This document shows, one piece after another, positions 57,040 through 64,000 of a stretch of DNA of 64,000 nucleotides. The position numbers and the translations under genes are program-made. Position 1 is the first letter of the stretch, and the number at the start of each line of letters is the position of its first letter. The notes under the pieces are model-generated. The model was given only the letters and a program-made list of their open reading frames with translations, was not told the DNA's origin and did not search any database. The DNA comes from Jaltomata sinuosa (taxonomy: Eukaryota > Streptophyta > Magnoliopsida > Solanales > Solanaceae): NCBI GenBank assembly GCA_003996215.1, contig QJPP01004107.1, positions 1 to 64,000 of the forward strand. The letters run 5' to 3'.

Positions 57040-57560
57040 AGTGTCAAGGTGGCTCTACTTATTTATAGGTGTCAAGGTGACACTACTTATTTATCAGCGG
57101 CAAAGTGACACCACCTATTTAACAGCATCAAGGTGACACCACTCATTTATCAATGTCAAAGTGACTCCACTTATTTATCAGTGTCAAAGTTGCACCACTT
57201 ATTTATCAACGTCAAAGTGACTCTACTTATTTATCAATATCAAAGTGACACCACTTATTTATCAGTGTCAAGTTGACATCACATATTTATTGGCATCAAA
57301 ATGACACCACTTATTTATCGGCATCAAGGTGAAACCACTCATTTATCAATATCAAAGTGACGCCACTTATTTAACGGCATCAAAGTGACCACTTATTTAT
57401 CAGCGTCAAGGTGATACCACTTATTTATTGGAATCAAAATGACTCCACTTATTTATTGGTGCCAAGATGTCACCACTCATTATTAACGTCAAAGTGACTC
57501 CACTTGTTTATTGATATCAAGGCGTTAAAGTGACTCCACATATTGACATGGGTGTCAAGG
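57040..57560 (+). repeat. Tandem array 2 of element K, 28-bp unit, about 18 copies
   Basis: The unit is GTCAAAGTGACACCACTTAT followed by TTATCAGC, counted as 28 bases, with variants at the first two bases and in the CACC and CAGC parts. There are no unique spacers. Tat/Ogre elements are known for variable arrays in this untranslated region. Confidence 0.88.
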
Positions 57561-58570
57561 TGACTCCATGAATCTATAAAAAGGCATCAAAGTGATAATC
57601 ACATATCTATACAGACAGGACCACTTCTTCAGGACATTACAAGGGACATCATCAATTAGATAAAGCACCACGAAGATCGTACCACCATAATTACATTTGC
57701 ATTATATTTTTTACTAATTATTTTATCTCAGATTTTGCAACATACACAAGACACATGTGCGGACAATGTTAAAATAAATGCAGCACAACATTGAACTTTT
57801 CCTTAGTAGCAAACTGGACATAGCTCAAAGAGGAATATCAAACTCCTTAGATACGAGTTGAGGATCGACTTTTACCATAATCAAACCACACCCCGTGAGA
57901 AGACATGTGGGTTATTCCTTTTATTTTATCAAATTTCAGTTTTCAATTATACTTCCAAGGTAATCTTTGACTCAAATAAAAAGCAATATCCATCACTCTT
58001 TCAAATCTGAGTGACGATACACCTAGAGCTTTGGAAATTATGTCCATATAAGTTCTTATTTATGAGTGTAAAGTGCACCATATTTATAGCTAACAAATTT
58101 CAAGCCTTTCTTTCATACTCAGACTATACTTGTCATCTTTATCAAACCAAAGATTATTTCCGCATAAGGAAGCCTTTTCAACCGATTGAATCAAACTACA
58201 AGCAGATTAATTCCCAAGTTTAGAGATATATAGGCGAGATAAATGTTGAAAACTTAGTTGTATTCCAAGAACCCCCCCCCCCTCATTTCTCATCTCATTT
58301 CCTAGCTTTTCGGTCTCTCTATAATTTGAAATCGGGATAGCTTTTGAGTTCTTTGAAAATTATGCATAAAATGAAATGTTTTAAACTACAAGTGGCCTGA
58401 ATTCTCATGTAACCTGAGATATATAGGAAATTCGATACCAGGGTTTGGACATAACTCCCAATATTCATACCAAAACCCCCTTTTTCAAGAGATGAATTTA
58501 TGGTCAGACAAAATTGAGATTGGCAATTCCCTTTGTCCAGGGTTCCTTGCTCCTTGCATCCACTCTATCT
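57561..58570 (+). other. Noncoding 3-prime region of element K
   Basis: No coding or repeat signal beyond single-copy sequence; a run of eleven C lies near 58270. A short open frame at 58011-58223 has no recognisable domain. Confidence 0.5.
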
Positions 58571-58581
58571 AAAGGGAGGGG
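58571..58581 (+). other. Polypurine tract of element K
   Basis: AAAGGGAGGGG lies four bases before the LTR start TGTTGACACCC. Confidence 0.65.
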
Positions 58582-58585
58582 TAGT

Positions 58586-59040
58586 TGTTGACACCCAATT
58601 TTGACCCTCCATAATTTTAGTTAATTATTCAAGCTTCTTCGATATTAACAATTTGAAATAATTATTTTATAAAAATTAAAAATATTTTCAAGGCAATTTT
58701 ATAATTTTTGCAATAGAACAAGACATAATTCTATATAAATAGTCAAATGCCCTCCTCCCACAATATTTACCCAGATTCCCAACTACACACTCCAACTCCA
58801 CGGGGGTCTTAACACCCCCCCCCCCAAAAAAACCTTTTATTTTAAACCAAATTTATATCTATGTTTGTATACACGTGCCTGCCATATCACACCTTGCTAT
58901 ATTACATTCACTCTTATTTCTCTCCTTAACAATGGACCCCACTACTTTACTTTTCACGTAGTCGATTCATCTCTCTTAAAGCCACTTTACTTTCATCATT
59001 TCTCTCCAAAATCAACCCTATTCTTCTTTATGATCTGAGG
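58586..59040 (+). repeat. Start of the 3-prime LTR of element K
   Basis: Begins TGTTGACACCCAATTTTGAC at 58586, an LTR opening used by Tat/Ogre elements, followed by AT-rich U3 and CTATATAAATAG at 58731. The end is not recognised; the transposase gene L begins within 1 kb. Confidence 0.6.
58731..58742 (+). promoter_or_regulatory. TATA box of element K LTR
   Basis: CTATATAAATAG about 150 bases into the LTR, with C-rich sequence downstream. Motif and position only. Confidence 0.5.
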
Positions 59041-59569
59041 GTTTTTTATGAATTTAACTAAGACAATTCAACGCTCTACTAGTTAGTCACCTAATTCTCT
59101 GAGTAAAGATAAGTTCTTTAACCCTTAGTTTGAGTTTGAGTTTGTGTTTGTTTAGGATTTATGAATATTACTATTAATTCAAAAGGTTAAGGTTTATGAA
59201 ATTGTGTGCAATAGTAGGTGTGTCGTAATATTATGGTATTACATTGTGCAAATTATATCATTTTCTCTTTATATTATCATGAATTTATGTTTTTCCTTTC
59301 TCGTCTAATGTCGGGTAATGCTAGATTTTTGTGCATTTTAGTATTTTTATGTTTCATTATTCAACTTATACAATATTGTGTTCATCTTAGTCATAAAATT
59401 ACATAGTGTTAGTGTGTTATTGTTTACTATTTCCTGTCTTGTTTGTCTTAGTGTAAAACTATTTCCTCTCTTGTTCATATTGATAGTATGTTCAATTTTA
59501 TAGTATGCACAATGTATAGTAAAGGTTAATTTAGTTATCTCCTGGTTTTTAATTACATTCAGGTAGAAG
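59041..59569 (+). other. Sequence upstream of transposase gene L
   Basis: No coding signal; T-rich. TTTTTAATTACATTCAG at 59546-59562 looks like a splice acceptor just before the first codon at 59570, so an untranslated exon and intron may lie here. No terminal inverted repeat was found by eye. Confidence 0.4.
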
Positions 59570-61487
59570 ATGTATGAGTTTACTTTGGTTACCTTAAGAT
59601 GGTACCATGGTGGGGTGTTACATTTAAGTATTGGGGAACCAATATATAATGATGGGTTGATTACTGAATTCTTGGATATAGATGTAGATAAGATGTGATA
59701 TTTTAAGTTGAGAGACTACATTAAAAAATTGGGATATATCACAGCTTGTAAATTTAGTATTAAACCACCTAACAGTGGAATTTTAGAAGATATTCATGAT
59801 GATATATATATTTTTGACATGTGTTGTTCTTTGTAAGATGGGGATAGGTGGAGGTATTTGTTTATCACTTGATTGATAAACTAGTTGTAGGCCCCATTTT
59901 ATTAGAAAATGTAAGTCATAGGGATATGGAGGAATCTTGTTTAGCTTTAAATAAAGGTGATGGAAAAAGTAGGGTAGGTGAGGACCCTTTAAATGATGAT
60001 GTAGATGGTGAGGATCCCTTTACTACTAGACCTCCTTCTCTAACAATTTCAACTACATCTGTTTCTACTCCTTCTACAACAATTCCCACCAAATCTACTT
60101 TTGCTACTAGAGCTTCTTCTACTATAATTTCTTTCACTACTACAGCTCCAACTACAAATGATGCTACTATTGATCCTACTAGTATAGATGGTGCTACTGT
60201 AGATAATGGTGATGATATAGATCTAGGTCTAGTTGGTTCAGATTTCATAGAAGAAGAGGGTTTTGATTACTCAACTGAGGACGGTGTTGAATATAAAGGT
60301 GGAGTAGTTGCAGATGATGAGGAGGATTATGGTAGTGATGTGCATGAGGAGGTTAGGCAGTTAAGGGCTGAAAAGAGGAGTTTTTAGAGGAGGAAAAGGA
60401 AGGAAAGGGTACATGCTGACAGTGAAGAGGTACCAGTAGGTGAAGCTGGACCAAATCTAGGTTTAAATGAAACTGAAACAGATAAAATAAGTCTTAAAGG
60501 AAGGTTAGAAGGTGATGTAGATTACTATCCCGGTTCTGATGAAGATAGTTTTGTAATTGATGAAGAAGAGTGTTGTGAAGATGAACATGAAGATGTTGAA
60601 TATGGTAGGATAAATGTACCAAGAAGGTTTAAGTTTTCAAGAAGAAGGAGGGCAACAAACAGTAAAATCATCCATGACCCCACTACCAAAAAAGTTGTGT
60701 GGAAGTTGGGTATGGTCCTTACAGATATGAAAGAATTTAGAAAAGCATTAACTAAATATGCAATTCAAAAGAGGGTTCAGATAGAGAAGTGGGTGAATGA
60801 GCCAAAAAGGATGATAAAGGATGGTTGTTCATGACTTTTGTTTGCATGTCTTGACACTACAACAAATGATTTCATGATAAAGATTTAAATTCCAAAGCAT
60901 ACTTGCAACAAGATAACTAGAAATTACTAGTGCAATGCAAAGTCTTATCTGATGCCTATAGACAGATGATAATTGAGAAACCAAACATAAGAGTTTTCAA
61001 GTTACAAGAGCTAATTAGAAAGAAGTTTAAAGTTCATATTGGCAAGACTACTGTTAGAAGAGCAAGAGCTAAAGTGTTAAAGGAAATCATGGGTGACCAT
61101 ATTATGAAATTTGGAAGGACTATTGACTACAAGGATGAACTGTTGAGGACCAATCCAGGAAGCACTTGTGCTATTAAACTTGGTAAACCTGATGCACTTG
61201 GCAGACCAGTATTTCAAAGCTTTTACATCTGCTTTGATGCTTTGAAGAAGGCAAGGGTGCATTGCAGAAGGTGTATAGGTTTAGATGGTTGTTTTCTTAA
61301 AGGAGTTTATAGGGGCCAGTTATTAGTTGTTGTGGCCAAGGATGCTAATCACCAAATGTTGTCACTTATCTAGACAGTAGTTGAGTATGAGAAGAAAGAT
61401 ACATGGACTTGGTTTATCAAACTGTTGAAGAATGAACTAGGACTAGGAGATGGTGGAGATCTCACCTTAATTACAAATATGCAGAAG

Positions 61488-61571
61488 GTATATGTTCTTT
61501 TTAAATCTCTATTTTATTTATTAATTTTTATGTTGCATAGGTAATTATGTCCTAACTATCATATACTGTAG
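61488..61571 (+). other. Intron in gene L, 84 bases
   Basis: GTATATG to TGTAG between the codons of M-Q-K and G-L-F; removing it joins the two parts of the catalytic domain in frame. Length is divisible by three, but it holds an in-frame stop. Confidence 0.75.
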
Positions 61572-62540
61572 GGACTGTTTGCATTAAGTCAAGGCATCTT
61601 ACCTCTAGCTGCACATAGAAAGTGTGCAAGGCACATCTTAGCTAACTGGGCTAAGGACTGGAGAGGACTTCAAAGAAGACAACAATTTTGGAGGACTGCT
61701 AAGAGTACCTTTGAGTCTCAATTGAGGAAAATTATGGAGAAGATAAAGTTTCTTGGTCTAAAACAAATGATGGAGGACTTAATGTACTACAAAATAGAGT
61801 ATTGGTGCAAGGTGTACTTCAATACTGGAGTAAAGTCTGATTTTGTAGACAACAACATGTCTGAGTGTTTTAATGCATGGATCTTGGCAGCTAGGCACAA
61901 GACAATAATTACTATGTTTAAAGAGATAAGAGTGAAGATAATGACAAAAATATCTAAATAAAGGAAATTCACAAATAGTTGGAAGTGCAATTTCTCTCCA
62001 ATGGCTTTGAAGGTATTAGAGGAAAACATTAATAGGTCTTTGAACTGCACTATTGAGTTTAATGGAGTTGTTGTATTTGAAGTGAAAGAATAGTTATTCC
62101 ATCACACGATGGACATTAATAGGAGGATTTACAGTTGTAGGGTATGGCAATTAAAGGGAATACCATGTGCACATGTATGTAGCTGCATTACACTTTAAGA
62201 AGTTTGATCTCCTTGACTACATTGACAACTGCTACAATAAGGACACTTACTTGAGGAATTATGCCAATGTTCTTCAACCAATTACAAACATGAATATGTG
62301 GCCTATATCTACTAACCCACAGTTGCACCACCAGATATCAAAAGCATGTCTGATAGACCTTCTAAGGTTAGAAGGAAAGAAGCTTGTGAAACTAAGAAAT
62401 TTGGAAAGTTACCAGGAACTAGACTTGCTATGATATGTAGTTTATGCAGTGGTAGAGGCCACAATAAGAGAGGGTGTCCACAAAGACAAGGTATTGAGTC
62501 AGAACCATCAGGTTCAGGCAAGGGAAGAGGCAGGCCAAAG

Positions 62541-62601
62541 GTAATATTTTAACTTGAATTGATATTGTCTAACTAAATCATTTCTAACTTTCTGTTTATA
62601 G
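62541..62601 (+). other. Intron in gene L, 61 bases
   Basis: GTAATATT to TTTATAG between GRPK and KPPSQGEPP, with a T-rich 3-prime end. A third intron probably starts at 62926 (AAT-GTGAGTG) and ends before 63013, where MPSRKIFSTGLAKVT resumes, but its acceptor is unclear. Confidence 0.7.
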
Positions 62602-63395
62602 AAACCACCATCACAAGGTGAGCCTCCAATAAAACGGGGAAGAGGAAGACTAAGAAAAACATATGTTGCACCTAGTGCACCTCCTGCTATGCCTAGTGCA
62701 CCTTCTCCAGCACCTAGTGCACCTTCAGCAAGAAAAATACTTGTTTAACCTATTGATTACCCAGTATCTTCTTCTATACCTTTTAATTATAATGCATTAT
62801 GTTCAGTACCTAGTACTAGTAAAAGGGTAAGGGGTAGGGGCAAGGGAAACACAACCCCATATAAAAGGCGAAGAGTTATGAGAATGGGTTTGTTTCAAGC
62901 TGAAAATGGCTTCAAAGTCCTTAATGTGAGTGTTGTCTAGATATTTAAGTATTATAAAATATTTTCATAATTTAGACTGTTTGTTTGAATGCCTAAAAAT
63001 ATTTCATAACATGCCAAGCAGAAAGATTTTCTCTACCGGTCTAGCAAAGGTGACAAGATCAGCTTATGTAACTAGTGATATTGGTTATAAGCCAAATACT
63101 ACAAGCAAGCTGAAATGGAATGGCAAAGCAGCAATAACAACAAGGAAACTTCAAGAGCTTAGAGATCAAAGAGAAAAACATTGGGAAATAGTTCAAAGAA
63201 CCCAAGTCAAAGTAGAACATCTTCACAGACCAGGAAGCCATAGAAATTATAGTGTCACACTATTTTATGCATTGTTTTAAGTACTATTTTAAGTTATTAA
63301 GTAGACATGTGTTATCATTTTGTTTTTAGAATGGTGATGTACTAGTATTGAAGGCCTACTATATTTGTATTTGGTTGTGGTTGGTGAATTTTACC

Positions 63396-63545
63396 TTATG
63401 TGAGGCCTTATGAAATGCAGTTGCCTTTCTTTTTTGGCTATTCTGTTATGTGAGGCCTTATGAAATGTAGTTGCCTTTGTTTTTTGGCAATTCAGTTATG
63501 TGAAGCCTTATAGCTTATGTGAAGCCTTGTGGTGTTGTGTATTTA
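63396..63545 (+). repeat. 50-bp tandem repeat downstream of gene L
   Basis: TTATGTGAGGCCTTATGAAA starts at 63396 and 63446, with shortened and altered copies at 63496, 63512 and 63558. Noncoding; the remaining stretch to 63794 shows nothing recognisable. Confidence 0.8.
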
Positions 63546-63794
63546 GTTTCTTTATAAGTTATGTGAGGTCTTATGGTATTGTGTATATTTAATTACTTCT
63601 ATAAATGAAGAAGAGCAGTAACCAATTTACACAAGATTTAATTAACAACATTCATTGATATATATAGATATACAAATGTGTCACAATATATATGACAACC
63701 AAAACAGTGCTCCAAAACATATCTTATCTATAGGGTACCTAGCTGAAGAACTATACTATGGCAATTCGACTAGTTCAATAGTTGAATCACTAAT

Positions 63795-64000
63795 TTAGAA
63801 CAGGTTGCTGATGAACATAGCTACAATAAAAACCAAAATACACAACATGATCTTCCACCTAAACCTACACCATTTCCACCTTCCATTGAATCTCCTCTCC
63901 ACTATCAAATTAGTGTTACTCAAATTATCAATGTCAACCTGTTGCTCAATGATTTGAACTTGTCTCCTCTCTAGTTGGTGTTCCAACTCTTTGATTTGGT
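63795..64000 (-). CDS. C-terminal end of an unassigned coiled-coil/membrane-anchor protein, runs off the right edge
   Basis: The minus strand is open from 64000 to TAA at 63795: about 67 residues with a heptad-like segment (QIKELEHQLERRQVQIIEQQ), a basic patch (RRFNGRWKWCRFRWK) and a final hydrophobic span (IMLCILVFIVAMFISNLF). This layout is typical of the tails of small plant GRF-type zinc-finger proteins, many of which travel near transposons, but the finger itself would lie outside the window. The frame has no stop, unlike its neighbours. Could also be another tail-anchored protein. Confidence 0.4.
   Translation of the reverse strand, partial: QIKELEHQLERRQVQIIEQQVDIDNLSNTNLIVERRFNGRWKWCRFRWKIMLCILVFIVAMFISNLF

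Larger units (their letters stand above)
54184..59040 (+). mobile_element. Element K: Tat/Ogre-type retrotransposon derivative with gag but no pol
   Basis: Contains a gag remnant, long noncoding sequence with phrases typical of Tat/Ogre elements (GAACTACGTTTGAC, ATACGTAGGCAGCCT, AAACTGGGGCA), two tandem arrays, a purine tract (58571-58581) and an LTR start (58586). No protease, RT, RNase H or integrase motif lies between gag and LTR. The left end abuts the LTR of H; the right end is not defined and is placed where LTR-like sequence fades. Family placement is from recognition of these phrases and the gag style. Confidence 0.65.
59570..63283 (+). pseudogene. Gene L: degenerate Mutator-like (MuDR family) transposase
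   Basis: Cut-and-paste transposase. From ATG 59570: an N-terminal module (HGGVLHLSIGEPIYNDGLI, then FSIKPPNSGIL), a Ser/Thr and acidic stretch (59920-60360), the MuDR DNA-binding region (KKVVWKLGMVLTDMKEFRKA, about 60685-60750; HTCNKITRN), then the MULE catalytic domain: Asp 61284 (GLDGCFLKG), second position 61476 reads Asn (LITNMQKG), C-ARH motif in HRKCARHILANW, Glu 61863 (NNMSECFNAW). A SWIM-type finger (CRVWQLKGIPCAH) with its first Cys lost, a knuckle C-SL-C-SGRG-H-NKRG-C at 62436-62477 and an AT-hook-like KRGRGRLRK follow. Stops at 59696, 59834, 60385, 60835, 61371, 61959 and about four frameshifts. C-terminal end near 63283. Confidence 0.85.

Noticed and set aside
57040..57560. 28-bp repeats resembling a CRISPR array in unit length
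   Set aside because: Repeats are directly adjacent with no unique spacers, vary in sequence, and lie in a plant retrotransposon untranslated region.
59916..60248. 110-residue minus-strand open frame
   Set aside because: Antisense of the Ser/Thr-rich coding stretch of transposase L; shadow frame.

Overview
This is a piece of nuclear repeat DNA from a large-genome flowering plant. The retrotransposon families, the tRNA primer sites, the splice-site-like signals and the Mutator-like transposase at the right end look most like Solanaceae (pepper, potato or tobacco type); that assignment is from recognition of family style, not a search. No intact host gene is visible. Nearly every base belongs to layered, decayed transposable elements, mostly Ty3/Gypsy LTR retrotransposons of the chromovirus type (gag, protease, RT, RNase H, integrase ending in a chromodomain).

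Layout. 1-4921 (minus): the 5-prime part of a chromovirus, A, running off the left edge (LTR 1803-4921, PBS, gag, first residues of protease). 4922-5542: LTR-like fragment. 5543-13351 (plus): chromovirus B with full coding order but a truncated 5-prime LTR. 13352-14339: diverged LTR-like relic. 14340-23817 (plus): Athila-type element C with gag and protease but no RT or integrase; a 2.2-kb solo LTR, D (16635-18845, target duplication AGACT), sits inside its gag. 23818-24268 (minus): LINE ORF1-type fragment, E. 24269-33652 (plus): chromovirus F, complete in domain order, 3-prime LTR clipped. 33653-35191: LTR fragment G. 35192-54183 (plus): chromovirus H, split by two younger insertions: solo LTR I (35423-38268, duplication GATTA) in its 5-prime LTR, and minus-strand chromovirus J (41589-49135, duplication TTCAG) in its reverse transcriptase. 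54184 to about 59040 (plus): Tat/Ogre-type derivative K with gag remnant, no pol, two tandem-repeat arrays, polypurine tract and the start of an LTR. 59570-63283 (plus): degenerate Mutator-like transposase gene L with visible introns. 63795-64000 (minus): end of a coiled-coil plus membrane-anchor protein, possibly GRF zinc-finger type, running off the right edge.

How the parts work together: each LTR element originally made one polyprotein from its own LTR promoter, primed from initiator-Met tRNA (chromoviruses) or Asp tRNA (Athila). All copies seen are broken by stops and frameshifts, many of them of the C-to-T/G-to-A type expected from methylated DNA. The more interesting signals are structural: three insertions with perfect 5-bp target duplications that give a relative timeline, strong splice-donor-like sites in the transcribed part of the LTRs paired with acceptor-like sites just before some gag starts, palindromic motif arrays in several LTRs, and two gag-bearing elements that lost pol.
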